Assembly: GCF_021991925.1 (NCBI RefSeq)
Contig: NZ_RXZI01000002.1
Coordinates: 558,001 to 622,000, forward strand
Origin: Sutcliffiella horikoshii
GTDB lineage: Bacteria > Bacillota > Bacilli > Bacillales > Bacillaceae_I
DNA: 64,000 bases
Direction: 5' to 3'
Made by a program: the position numbers and the translations under genes. Numbering within the stretch: the stretch's first letter is position 1; every line of letters starts with the position of its first letter. The notes under the pieces were generated by a model. That model saw only the letters and a list, made by a program, of their open reading frames with translations, was not told where the DNA came from and made no database searches. Below, one piece after another: positions 1-7,840 of the stretch.

Positions 1-75
1 GCCATGCAGTCGAGAAGAACTAAGGCTTGTTAGATTCGTTGAAAACGAGAGACGTTATTTTAAATGAATATCCCT

Positions 76-203
76 CCTGATGACTGGAGTGCAAGGTGTG
101 AGACTCCTGCGGGGGGAAACGGTAGCTTGAGACCCCACAACGAAGTGAGGAGGCTCAAGCACCGTCCCGTGGAAAGCGAACACCTGGAACGAAAGTCATC
201 AGG
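76..203 (+). repeat. R130 palindromic repeat, copy 1
   Basis: First of 14 copies of a ~130-bp imperfect palindrome. Arms CCTGATGACT and AGTCATCAGG are perfectly complementary and differ from the CTGTTGATT-type arms of most copies. The core carries the family hallmarks: GAGACTCCTGCGGG near the left, GAGACCCC and GAAGTGAGGAGGCTC in the middle, and GTGGAAAGCGAA near the right. No coding potential seen. It lies just before the gntP Shine-Dalgarno region. In the first 75 bases nothing could be assigned; they may hold the 3' end of an upstream gene. Confidence 0.85.
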
Positions 204-264
204 AAGTAAACGTAAAAACATTATTTTTTCTAAATAAAGGTATTTAAAAAGGAGGAAACAAACC

Positions 265-1611
265 ATGTCAGGATCCATGCTAATCCTAATTGCAGCAGCC
301 GCCATATTCGTGCTATTATTCCTAGTCATCCGTACAAAACTACACGCATTCGTAGCCCTGCTACTTGTCAGTTTACTAGTAGGTATCGCAGCAGGCATGC
401 CACTAAACGAAGTCATATCATCCGTCCAGAACGGGATGGGAGGCACCCTCGGCTTCGTTGCAGTCGTAGTCGGACTTGGTGCCATGTTCGGTAAAATGCT
501 AGAAGTCTCAGGAGGAGCAGAAAGACTAGCTCAAACCTTGATGAAGAAATTTGGAGAAGACAAGTCCCAATGGGCACTTGGTATCACAGGTTTCTTAGTG
601 GCAATCCCGGTCTTCTTTGATGTAGGTTTCATCATTTTAGTGCCAATCGTTTATGGCTTAGCCAAAAAAACAGGAAAGTCCCTTTTACACTACGGTATTC
701 CATTACTGGCTGGTCTTGCTGTAACGCACAGCTTCATCCCGCCGACTCCGGGACCGATTGCGGTTGCTGACCTAATCGGCGCAGATCTTGGTTGGGTTAT
801 CTTATTTGGTGTTATCGCTGGTATTCCAGCCATGATTTTAGCTGGACCGGTGTTCGGTAAATATATTGGTAAGAAAATTCATGTTGTGGTTCCAAAGTAC
901 ATGGAAATCGATGAAGACAAGGTATATGACAAAGATCTACCAGGCTTCGGATTGATCGCATCCATCATTTTAGTACCTTTAGTATTGATTTTAGTGAATA
1001 CGTTTTCAACGGTCATTTATGAGGAAGGTCATATTGTTCGTGAGATTACGACATTTGTCGGTCACCCATTCGTAGCATTGACGATCGCAACTTTATTGAC
1101 ATTCTACTTCCTTGGAACAAAGCGCGGCTATACGAAACAAGATGTACAAGATATTGCGACAAAAGCGCTTGAGCCAGCTGGTATCATCATCCTTGTAACT
1201 GGTGCCGGTGGGGTATTCAAGCAAGTATTGATCGATTCTGGTGTTGGTGATGTTCTTGGTGAAATGATGGCAGGTTCTGCATTGCCTCCAATCGTTCTCG
1301 CGTTCTTGATCGCAGCGGCAGTTCGTGTGGCCCAAGGTTCCGCGACGGTATCCATGGTGACGGCAGCAGGTCTGATCACACCGCTTATCGGAATCATGGG
1401 TCTTGAAGGACCTGTGCTTGGTCTGATCGTTATCTCGATCGCTTCCGGTGCAACGGTTCTATCCCACGTAAACGACTCTGGTTTCTGGTTGGTGAACAGA
1501 TACTTCGGCCTTGATGTAAAAGACACCTTGAAGTCCTGGACCATGATGGAAACAATCATCGGACTTGTCGGTTTTGCAGTAGCGGTAACTCTTGGTATAT
1601 TTATAGGGTAA
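265..1611 (+). CDS. gntP: Gluconate permease, GntP family
   Basis: 448-aa integral membrane proton/gluconate symporter that imports gluconate across the cytoplasmic membrane. The protein is almost entirely hydrophobic, with about 12 predicted membrane spans and the glycine-rich stretches typical of GntP/citrate-type permeases (for example THSFIPPTPGPIAVADLIGA near residues 155-174 and the HVNDSGFW segment near 400, a family hallmark). The ATG follows GGAGG at 252-256. It lies upstream of a gluconate kinase gene, as in Bacillus gnt operons (where the order is gntRKPZ; here P precedes K). The family assignment is strong; gluconate as the substrate rests on the kinase neighbour. Confidence 0.93.
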   Translation: MSGSMLILIAAAAIFVLLFLVIRTKLHAFVALLLVSLLVGIAAGMPLNEVISSVQNGMGGTLGFVAVVVGLGAMFGKMLEVSGGAERLAQTLMKKFGEDKSQWALGITGFLVAIPVFFDVGFIILVPIVYGLAKKTGKSLLHYGIPLLAGLAVTHSFIPPTPGPIAVADLIGADLGWVILFGVIAGIPAMILAGPVFGKYIGKKIHVVVPKYMEIDEDKVYDKDLPGFGLIASIILVPLVLILVNTFSTVIYEEGHIVREITTFVGHPFVALTIATLLTFYFLGTKRGYTKQDVQDIATKALEPAGIIILVTGAGGVFKQVLIDSGVGDVLGEMMAGSALPPIVLAFLIAAAVRVAQGSATVSMVTAAGLITPLIGIMGLEGPVLGLIVISIASGATVLSHVNDSGFWLVNRYFGLDVKDTLKSWTMMETIIGLVGFAVAVTLGIFIG

Positions 1612-1650
1612 GCTTTGATAAGGATATTGTTGAATGCAGAGAGTCTTATA

Positions 1651-1777
1651 GCTGTTGATTGGAGCTAGGGCGTAGACTCCAGGGGGAAGTAGCGCTTAGA
1701 GGAGACCCCGCAGGCAAAGCCGAGGAGGCTCCGCAAGCGCCCCGTGGAAAGCGAAGCCCGGCGCGCAAATCAACAGC
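1651..1777 (+). repeat. R130 palindromic repeat, copy 2 (gntP-gntK gap)
   Basis: Arms GCTGTTGATT and AATCAACAGC; the core has the TAGACTCC, GAGACCCC, GAGGAGGCTC and GTGGAAAGCGAAG landmarks. It lies between two co-directional genes and has the same orientation as the genes. Confidence 0.88.
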
Positions 1778-1811
1778 GGTGTTTAACAAAGCCTTAGGAT
1801 AAGTTAAAGTT

Positions 1812-1913
1812 GGGTCAAGGATCTATTTCCTTGGCCCGTTGTGATTTTGAATGGCTCTTTTCTCAAAGATTGTTGCTATTAACTTGTAAAAAGTCGGCAA
1901 TTGGACTTTTTAC
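1812..1913 (+). other. Two hairpins in the gntP-gntK gap
   Basis: GGGTCAAGG (1812-1820) pairs with CCTTGGCCC (1829-1837), and GTAAAAAGTC (1886-1895) pairs perfectly with GACTTTTTAC (1904-1913). Neither has a clean T-run, so intrinsic termination is uncertain; attenuation or mRNA stabilisation is possible. The rest of the 1612-2061 gap holds repeat copy 2 and nothing else recognisable. Confidence 0.45.
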
Positions 1914-2061
1914 GGCTTAGTCACTCTAAATGATTGCAAATAGTATTTCTACCTACAGCAAGGAAAAGAGCACGACAGTAAGGAAAATAACGGTTGATAC
2001 ATCAATACGGAAAAGAAACAAAGTTTACGAAAACAGTCTTTAAATCAAGGAGGAAGACACC

Positions 2062-3594
2062 ATGACAACATACATGCTAGGCGTTGATATAGGAACGACA
2101 AGCACCAAGGCAGTTCTTTTTACAAAGGACGGAAAAGTACGGAGCCAACATGCGGTCGAATATCCACTTTACACTCCTGAAATGGGAGCGGCCGAGCAGG
2201 ATCCCGACGTAATTCTGGCAGCTGTGGCTGTTTCCATTAGGGAAGCGGTCATGCTTGGTGGCATAGATACTGCAGAACTATCGCACATCAGCTTTAGTGC
2301 TGCGATGCACAGTTTAATAGCAGTAGATGATAATGGGACGCCACTGACCAAAAGCATTACATGGGCTGACCAGCGCAGTGAGAAGTGGGCAAAAAAAATT
2401 AAGAATGAATGGAATGGTCATGAGATCTATCGGAGAACAGGAACACCAATTCATCCCATGTCCCCCTTGGCTAAACTAGTCTGGTTGCGGAACGAGTACC
2501 CTGTTATTTTTGAAAAAGCATATAAATTTATTTCTATAAAAGAGTACGTCTTCTACAAACTCTTTGGAGAATATGTTGTGGACCATTCCATTACGTCGGC
2601 AACAGGAATGCTGAACCTGGAAAAATTGGATTGGGATGCAGGAGCACTTGGAGTTGCCGGTGTGACACCAGGCAAACTATCTCGCCTTGTGCCGACAACG
2701 GAAATAATCACAGGATTAAAAACAGAATGGGCTGTAAAACTGGGCTTGCCTGCTGATGTGAAATTTGTAATAGGGGCAAACGATGGCGTTCTTTCCAACC
2801 TTGGGGTGAACGCGGTCCAGCCAGGCGTGGTGGCACTGACCATCGGAACAAGCGGAGCAATCCGCACCGTTGCGGACAAGCCTGTAACCGATCCAAAGGG
2901 AAGAACTTTCTGCTATGCGCTAACAGAAGACCATTGGGTAATTGGCGGACCAGTCAACAATGGCGGCATGATCATGCGCTGGCTTCGTGATGAATTTTGT
3001 CAAGCGGAAGTGGAAGAGGCAAAAGCCCTTGGAGTCGATCCTTATGATGTCATGACAGCTAAAATAGCCCAAGTGAAACCTGGTGCAGAAGGCGTCCTCT
3101 TTCACCCTTACCTAACAGGTGAACGCGCACCATTATGGAACGGAAATGCGCGTGGATCCTTTTACGGACTTGGCATCCACCATAAAAGGGAGCACATGAT
3201 GCGCGCCGTGTTAGAAGGAATCAACCTTAATCTTTATACGGTATTGTTGGCGTTGGAAGAGATCATCGGCATTCCTGAGAAAATCCACGCCACAGGCGGG
3301 TTTGCTCGTTCAGAAGTTTGGTGCCAGATGCTTTCCAACATATTCAACCAGGAAGTAAGCATTCCGGAAAGTGTGGAAAGTTCCTGCTTAGGTGCTGCGG
3401 TGCTTGGGTTGTATGCACTGGGTGAAATCGATTCGTTTGATGTGATGAACGAGATGGTGGGGACGACGAATGGGTATGTGCCTGACCAGAAGGAAGTGGA
3501 AGTGTACAAAGAGTTGACTCCGTTATTCATCCGATTGAGCCGATTGTATGAGCAAGAATTTGATGCGGTAGTGGCGTTTCAGCAGAGGAAATAA
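2062..3594 (+). CDS. gntK: Gluconokinase, FGGY family
   Basis: 510-aa cytoplasmic kinase that phosphorylates gluconate to 6-phosphogluconate with ATP, feeding the pentose phosphate pathway. The N-terminal actin-like domain begins with the nucleotide-binding loop GVDIGTTSTKAVLF (residues ~8-21). The C-terminal domain contains the FGGY-type segment YLTGERAPLWNGNARGSFYG (~350-369) and ATGGFARSEVWCQML (~411-425). Length is as expected for Bacillus GntK (about 510 aa). The ATG is preceded by AAGGAGGAAG (2048-2057). Downstream of gntP. Xylulokinase-like FGGY kinases are close relatives; the neighbour favours gluconate. Confidence 0.92.
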   Translation: MTTYMLGVDIGTTSTKAVLFTKDGKVRSQHAVEYPLYTPEMGAAEQDPDVILAAVAVSIREAVMLGGIDTAELSHISFSAAMHSLIAVDDNGTPLTKSITWADQRSEKWAKKIKNEWNGHEIYRRTGTPIHPMSPLAKLVWLRNEYPVIFEKAYKFISIKEYVFYKLFGEYVVDHSITSATGMLNLEKLDWDAGALGVAGVTPGKLSRLVPTTEIITGLKTEWAVKLGLPADVKFVIGANDGVLSNLGVNAVQPGVVALTIGTSGAIRTVADKPVTDPKGRTFCYALTEDHWVIGGPVNNGGMIMRWLRDEFCQAEVEEAKALGVDPYDVMTAKIAQVKPGAEGVLFHPYLTGERAPLWNGNARGSFYGLGIHHKREHMMRAVLEGINLNLYTVLLALEEIIGIPEKIHATGGFARSEVWCQMLSNIFNQEVSIPESVESSCLGAAVLGLYALGEIDSFDVMNEMVGTTNGYVPDQKEVEVYKELTPLFIRLSRLYEQEFDAVVAFQQRK

Positions 3595-3608
3595 GGGAAT
3601 CGCTATGC

Positions 3609-3733
3609 GGTTGATTTTCGTTCCAGGCGCTTCGCTTGCCTGCGGGCGGTCCGGGAGCCTCCTCACTTCGTTGCGGGGTCTCCCCTGTCCCTTCCTCCCG
3701 CGGGCGTCTGCGCGCCTTTCACTACAATCAACT
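3609..3733 (-). repeat. R130 palindromic repeat, copy 3 (reverse)
   Basis: Reverse-orientation copy between the convergent gntK and the small gene at 3776-3988. Arms GGTTGATT and AATCAACT; the reverse-complement landmarks GGGAGCCTCCTCACTTCG and GGGGTCTCCCCT are present. Short open frames across it are repeat artefacts. Confidence 0.85.
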
Positions 3734-3775
3734 GGAAATTGCATTAATTTCTGCACAACTCTCTTTCTGTTAATT

Positions 3776-3988
3776 TTATATGCAAAAATAAAGAACGACA
3801 TTCTCTCGGTCACCACCATAGCGAGATTGTCGTTCTTTTTTGTACAGCTGATTCAATTTTTCTTTTTTCGTTTTGGTTGTTTTTGTTGTGAGGTTTGCAA
3901 GGGCGTAAGTACCGCGGCCGTTATCTGGATTGCGCTTACCTTCGCGGACAAGTCTATCACGTAGCTTTTTTGCTTTACTTTTTGCCAA
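3776..3988 (-). CDS. Small basic hypothetical protein
   Basis: 70-aa lysine/arginine-rich protein beginning MAKSKAKKLRDRLVREGKRN. This resembles a small conserved Bacillus protein family of unknown function that starts with the same MAKSKAKK motif. I chose TTG at 3988 because AGGAG sits at the right distance upstream and the family begins at this point; an ATG 18 bases further upstream would put the Shine-Dalgarno inside the gene. The middle is rich in Thr-Lys (TTKTTKTKKEK). It may bind nucleic acid given its charge, but this is inference. Single gene facing gntK, divergent from prfC. Confidence 0.7.
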   Translation of the reverse strand: MAKSKAKKLRDRLVREGKRNPDNGRGTYALANLTTKTTKTKKEKLNQLYKKERQSRYGGDRENVVLYFCI

Positions 3989-4092
3989 AATGATCACTCC
4001 TAACATATATTTACAAAGAGTATACCCGAGAATAGGAATATTGGAAATAGGTTTTCGTTGGATTGCTATATTTTTCTCAAGCTGATTTCTGT

Positions 4093-4098
4093 TATAAT
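4093..4098 (+). promoter_or_regulatory. Probable prfC -10 element
   Basis: Perfect TATAAT about 40 bases before the prfC start codon. The -35 region (near 4070) is T-rich and poor. Confidence 0.45.
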
Positions 4099-4138
4099 AG
4101 CACTATTGTGTAATTTTTGAGAGGTAGGTACGGAAACT

Positions 4139-5716
4139 GTGAAAAATGAACTTTTAAATAAAGAGATAGACCGCCGCAGAACCTTTGCGATTATATCCCA
4201 CCCGGATGCCGGGAAAACAACCTTGACGGAGAAGCTTCTTTTATTCGGAAACGTTATTCGTTCAGCAGGTACGGTAAAAGGGAAAAAGTCCGGCAAATTT
4301 GCAACATCTGATTGGATGGAAATTGAGAAGAAGCGTGGAATTTCCGTAACGTCGAGTGTTATGAGTTTTGAATACATGGATAAGCACATCAATATCTTGG
4401 ATACTCCAGGACACGAAGATTTCAGTGAAGATACGTATCGTACGTTGACTGCCGTGGACAGTGCTGTGATGATCATCGACTGTACTAAAGGGGTCGAGCC
4501 ACAAACCATCAAGCTTTTCAAGGTTTGTCGTATGCGTGGTATCCCGATTTTTACGTTCATCAACAAGTTGGACCGTGAAGGGAAAGAGCCGCTTGCGCTG
4601 TTGGAAGAGATTGAAGAAGTACTGGGCATCGAATCTTATGCGATGAACTGGCCGGTTGGAATGGGGAAACGCTTCTTGGGTGTTTACGACCGTTACAATG
4701 AAGTGTTCATCCGTTATCAAGGAAAAGATGAAGAAGACCGCATTCCATTCAAGGAACTGGATGCTGTCGAGGAAATCTCTACTCACCCGACTTTTATCCA
4801 AGCAAAAGAGGACTTCGAATTGTTGGAAGAGGCCGGAAATGATTTTGATATCAACAAGGTGAAGAATGGTTTACAGACTCCTGTATTCTTCGGAAGTGCC
4901 ATCTCCAACTTTGGTGTAGAAATGTTCTTCCGTACGTTCTTAGATTTAGCTAGTGAGCCGCAGCCCCGTCAAACAGAGATAGAGAAGATTGAGCCGAAAT
5001 CTACCGAGTTCTCCGGATTTATTTTCAAAATCCAGGCTAATATGAACCCGGCGCACCGAGATCGTCTTGCATTCTTGAGAATCTGTTCCGGTGTGTTTGA
5101 GCGTGGAATGACGGTAACGGTAAGTAGAACCGGAAAGTCCATTAAGTTGACGCAGTCCCAACAATTCTTGGCATCCGACCGTGAAACGGTGGATCACGCT
5201 TACCCTGGTGACATCATCGGTATTTATGATCCAGGTGTGTATCAGATTGGCGACTCTCTATTCAGCGGTGGCAGTCAAAAAGTCGAATTTGATGAGATCC
5301 CAACTTTTGCCCCTGAGCTTTTTGTAAGAGTGGAAGCGAAGAACGTCATGAAAGGGAAGCAGTTTGGAAAAGGAATCACCCAGCTTGTGCAGGAGGGTGC
5401 CATCCAGTTGTTCCGTCAATACGGTACAGAGGCCTACATTCTTGGAGCGGTTGGGCAGCTTCAATTGGACGTATTCGAGTACCGCATGAAAGGCGAGTAT
5501 AATGTGGAAGTTGTCTATAACATGATTGGCTCGAAAATTCCACGTTGGTTGGAGAGCCAGGATGTGGATACGACGTTGTTTGACTCACGTAATATCCTGG
5601 TGAAGGATCGAAATGACCAGTATGTTGCGCTATTTGATAATGACTTCTCGTTACGATGGTTCCAGGATAAAAATCCAAAAATCGGCTTGATTGATATTAT
5701 GGCGGAAGAGGATTGA
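4139..5716 (+). CDS. prfC: Peptide chain release factor 3
   Basis: 525-aa translational GTPase that recycles RF1/RF2 from the ribosome after peptide release and contributes to quality control. G1 loop [10 protein letters not shown] at residues 20-29, switch region with RGISVTSSV (~66-74), G3 DTPGHEDF at 88-95, G4 NKLDRE near 142-147. Domains II and III follow, as in RF3, with the EF-G-like extension absent. The start is GTG at 4139 behind GAGAGGTAGG. RF3 is not universal: B. subtilis lacks it. Monocistronic: own promoter, terminator at 5741-5781. Confidence 0.95.
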   Translation: MKNELLNKEIDRRRTFAIISHPDAGKTTLTEKLLLFGNVIRSAGTVKGKKSGKFATSDWMEIEKKRGISVTSSVMSFEYMDKHINILDTPGHEDFSEDTYRTLTAVDSAVMIIDCTKGVEPQTIKLFKVCRMRGIPIFTFINKLDREGKEPLALLEEIEEVLGIESYAMNWPVGMGKRFLGVYDRYNEVFIRYQGKDEEDRIPFKELDAVEEISTHPTFIQAKEDFELLEEAGNDFDINKVKNGLQTPVFFGSAISNFGVEMFFRTFLDLASEPQPRQTEIEKIEPKSTEFSGFIFKIQANMNPAHRDRLAFLRICSGVFERGMTVTVSRTGKSIKLTQSQQFLASDRETVDHAYPGDIIGIYDPGVYQIGDSLFSGGSQKVEFDEIPTFAPELFVRVEAKNVMKGKQFGKGITQLVQEGAIQLFRQYGTEAYILGAVGQLQLDVFEYRMKGEYNVEVVYNMIGSKIPRWLESQDVDTTLFDSRNILVKDRNDQYVALFDNDFSLRWFQDKNPKIGLIDIMAEED

Positions 5717-5740
5717 TTCTTTAAAGATTTATAATAGGAA

Positions 5741-5781
5741 GCTCAGAATACCCTTTTATTCAGGGTGTTTTGGGCTTTTTT
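5741..5781 (+). terminator. prfC terminator
   Basis: GCTCAGAATACCC pairs with GGGTGTTTTGGGC (with G-T pairs), followed by TTTTTTG. Confidence 0.85.
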
Positions 5782-5844
5782 GTTGTGTTTGGGGGATGAA
5801 GAGTTGAGTAGAGGAGTTTTCAGGTGGGAGAGATTTCATGAGGG

Positions 5845-6165
5845 GGATGAGGACAATTCTGAGTAGCTTTTGGTTTTGAGATTGTCATCATAAGAGGGAT
5901 TAAGACAATTCTGAAGGGAAATTTGGATTGAGATTGTCATTAGAAGGCGGATGAAGACAATTCTGGAGGGGAATTTGGATTGAGATTGTCATTAGAAGGC
6001 GGATGAAGACAATTCTGGAGGGGAATTTGGATTGAGATTGTCATTATAAAGGGGATGAAGACAATTCCGAGGAGAAATTTGTTTTGAGATTGTCATTGTC
6101 ATCAAAAGGATGAAGACAACTCAGAGTGGAATTTTTGCCGTGAAACTGTCTTCATCTCTGCCTTC
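5845..6165. repeat. 52-bp tandem hairpin array A (about 6 units)
   Basis: Units start at about 5845, 5897, 5949, 6001 and 6053 (exact 52-bp period) and 6108 (slightly longer). Each reads GGATGAAGACAATTCTG, a ~20-nt purine-rich middle, then TTGAGATTGTCATTA. GAAGACAAT and ATTGTCATT are inverted, so each unit can fold as a hairpin. The middle is conserved too, so this is not a CRISPR array. A related array with the same period lies at 20942-21330. Confidence 0.85.
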
Positions 6166-6257
6166 TCGATTTATAAGCAAGTTGAGGTGAAATCCTTAAG
6201 AATCCTGCTTTCCTGCCGATATAAAAAACAAAAAGGGCGGTAGTAGGGGGACTTAGG

Positions 6258-6680
6258 GTGAGCGATCAGAAGGAAAAACTAATGTGGCTAGGACTCTATC
6301 GAACGAGGCATTTTGTTGTCGGTGGAATGACGATTTTACAGGTGAACGGTCGGGAAGTGACAACAGGAAGTACAAAGGTGTTCGTGGAAGAGCTGAATAT
6401 GGAAAAATTGCGATTTATCAGTCGCGTACAAATACCGGAAAATAGCGATTTAGTTTTAGGATTGAAATTCATGATTTCGAATCAGGTACTCGAATTCAAA
6501 GCCAACATTCTCGGAGTCCAGTCAAATGTCAAAAAAAGACGGTACACCTATCTGGTCGAGTTTGTGATTGAAAACGATGATGATAGGCAATCAATCCTCA
6601 CCTTTGTAAATAAGATACAGCTTGCGAACAAGCAAAAGAAATTGAGAAGTGTGACAGAGATAGCTGTAGAGGTTGAGTGA
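6258..6680 (+). CDS. PilZ-like domain protein
   Basis: 140-aa soluble protein, start GTG at 6258 with AGGGGG upstream. The central part (VFVEELNMEKLRFISRVQIP then LGLKFMI...LEFKANILG and a later YTYLVEFVIEND) follows the beta-barrel pattern of PilZ domains, which often bind cyclic di-GMP. The canonical RxxxR motif is only hinted at by the N-terminal YRTRHF and the D/NxSxxG motif is degenerate, so nucleotide binding is doubtful. It stands alone between the 52-bp array and the sigma-B promoter of csbA. Fold assignment is by pattern only. Confidence 0.5.
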   Translation: MSDQKEKLMWLGLYRTRHFVVGGMTILQVNGREVTTGSTKVFVEELNMEKLRFISRVQIPENSDLVLGLKFMISNQVLEFKANILGVQSNVKKRRYTYLVEFVIENDDDRQSILTFVNKIQLANKQKKLRSVTEIAVEVE

Positions 6681-6713
6681 GGAGTAGCGGAGAAGCCCCA
6701 GAAAAAAGCTACA

Positions 6714-6739
6714 GTTTAATTGTTTTATAAGAAGGGATA
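6714..6739 (+). promoter_or_regulatory. Sigma-B promoter for csbA
   Basis: GTTTAA (6714-6719), 14-nt spacer, GGGATA (6734-6739): an excellent match to the sigma-B consensus. B. subtilis csbA is a classical sigma-B gene, which supports the call. Confidence 0.8.
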
Positions 6740-6797
6740 AAAACTGCTATACTGACAATAGATGATTTTCGGAAAAGATAGAAAAGAGGTTTTCAGA

Positions 6798-7022
6798 TTG
6801 TTGGTAAAGCTGATTTTGGCAATAATAATTCCCGCATTACTTGTTGTCCTGTTTACACGTGTGACCTATAGCTTATATGTTGGAACAGGTTTGGCAGTGG
6901 CCCTTATTTTAGTTTCCATCTTTAAGGGACATGGAAATGAGTGGTATGTCATCTTGATTGATATAGTTTCGCTTGTGGTCGGATTTTTGTATGCAAAGCG
7001 CATGGTAGGGAAGTTTAAATAG
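6798..7022 (+). CDS. csbA: General stress membrane protein CsbA
   Basis: 74-aa membrane protein of the CsbA (DUF2198) family, function unknown, induced by sigma-B in B. subtilis. Three hydrophobic spans; LLVVLFTRVTYSLYVG and LIDIVSLVVGFLYAKR align with B. subtilis CsbA. I place the start at TTG 6798, eight bases after AAAGAGG (6783-6789), because this matches the length of the family. An ATG at 6762 is in frame but has no ribosome-binding site. It precedes uvrB, as in B. subtilis, but here a lipoprotein gene lies in between. Confidence 0.85.
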   Translation: MLVKLILAIIIPALLVVLFTRVTYSLYVGTGLAVALILVSIFKGHGNEWYVILIDIVSLVVGFLYAKRMVGKFK

Positions 7023-7024
7023 AC

Positions 7025-7074
7025 AAAAGAGGGAGCGGCATTTCCGGATTACGGAATGTCTGCTCCCTCTTTTG
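7025..7074 (+). terminator. csbA terminator, overlapping the facing gene
   Basis: AGAGGGAGCGGCATTTCCG pairs with CGGAATGTCTGCTCCCTCT around a short loop, then TTTT. The right arm codes for the last residues of the opposing lipoprotein gene, so the hairpin may end transcription from both sides. Confidence 0.85.
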
Positions 7075-7552
7075 CTTGTTGTGCTGCTTGTTGGAATGTG
7101 GCTAAGGCTTCTTGTTCGTCTTTCGTAGTCTTTTCAAGCTTTGCAGGCCTTACCACCCAAAGTGGGTCTTTTCCGAATGTCTCTCCGTAACCGGTTAGGA
7201 CGCCTGTAAAGGTAAGAACATCCCCAACTTGTGGAGGAGTTTCAAGCTCGTCAGCGAAAGTGACAAGGATGGCTGGAAGAAGCGGTTCCTGCAACTCATA
7301 AGTTGAATTGTTTTCCACGCGTGTAACCGTCGCAGTCCACCTTACGGATTTATCTTTATTGGCTTTGATAAAATCATGAACATACTCTCCATTTACTTCA
7401 CTGTAGGTTAGTTCTTCCTGTGGATTATCCAATGCCCGATCATCTAAATAGGATAAGTCCATTGTTTCTTCGGGTATATCGTTGAACGAGCAGCCCGACA
7501 TCAACATCATCACCAAAAAGAACATCATTTTTCCGCCAAAAAACTTTTTCAT
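7049..7552 (-). CDS. Putative lipoprotein with OB-like domain
   Basis: 167-aa secreted lipoprotein. An N-terminal signal MKKFFGGKMMFFLVMMLMSGC ends in the lipobox LMSGC, so Cys at about residue 21 should be acylated by Lgt (encoded at 17850) and anchor it to the outer face of the membrane. The mature part (VHDFIKANKDKSVRWTATVT ... GDVLTFTGVLTGYG ... WVVRPAKLE) has the strand pattern of an OB fold of the tRNA_anti-like type. ATG at 7552 follows GGGGAGA; an in-frame TTG upstream is less likely. Function unknown. Confidence 0.75.
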   Translation of the reverse strand: MKKFFGGKMMFFLVMMLMSGCSFNDIPEETMDLSYLDDRALDNPQEELTYSEVNGEYVHDFIKANKDKSVRWTATVTRVENNSTYELQEPLLPAILVTFADELETPPQVGDVLTFTGVLTGYGETFGKDPLWVVRPAKLEKTTKDEQEALATFQQAAQQAKEGADIP

Positions 7553-7676
7553 CACAAATCTCCCCAAAAACAGTTTCCGATTCTAAATACATGATAATGA
7601 TAAGAATATAGAAAACAACCATTAAACGCAACAGAGACGGGTATAGAGAAAGAAGAGGGTTTCGACGCGGAGGGAG

Positions 7677-7712
7677 AAATTCCTGTGGGGGTCTGACCCC
7701 CCACAGGAATTT
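7677..7712. repeat. Short hairpin repeat H40, copy 1
   Basis: Near-perfect hairpin: AAATTCCTGTGGGGG, loop TCTGA, CCCCCCACAGGAATTT. Two partial homologues (13474-13500, 37710-37741) share TTCCTG, GGGGTCTGACCCC and, for copy 3, the upstream TTCGAC...GGGAGAA stretch. Lies upstream of uvrB. Confidence 0.7.
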
Positions 7713-7748
7713 AATCTACTCGTAACCAAAATGTAACATTATAAAAAG

Positions 7749-7762
7749 CGAATATCAGTTCG
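7749..7762. promoter_or_regulatory. LexA (SOS) box upstream of uvrB
   Basis: CGAATATCAGTTCG keeps the CGAA and GTTCG ends of the Bacillus LexA/DinR consensus CGAACNNNNGTTCG, with mismatches in the centre. It sits just ahead of a -35 TTGTTT (7771-7776), 16-nt spacer and -10 TAGAAT (7793-7798). uvrBA is SOS-induced in B. subtilis. Confidence 0.65.
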
Positions 7763-7840
7763 TATTTTTGTTGTTTTGGGCTTCTGTTGTGGTAGAATAT
7801 TGGTAGAGATCAGTTGAACGGAAATGGAGGCTTTTTGTGA

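Noticed and set aside
60-485. 141-codon minus-strand frame
   Set aside because: Antisense to gntP and repeat copy 1.
3605-3964. 119-codon plus-strand frame
   Set aside because: Starts in repeat copy 3 and runs antisense through the small basic-protein gene.
5845-6165. Possible CRISPR array
   Set aside because: The unit is 52 bp with the supposed spacers also conserved between units; no cas genes nearby.
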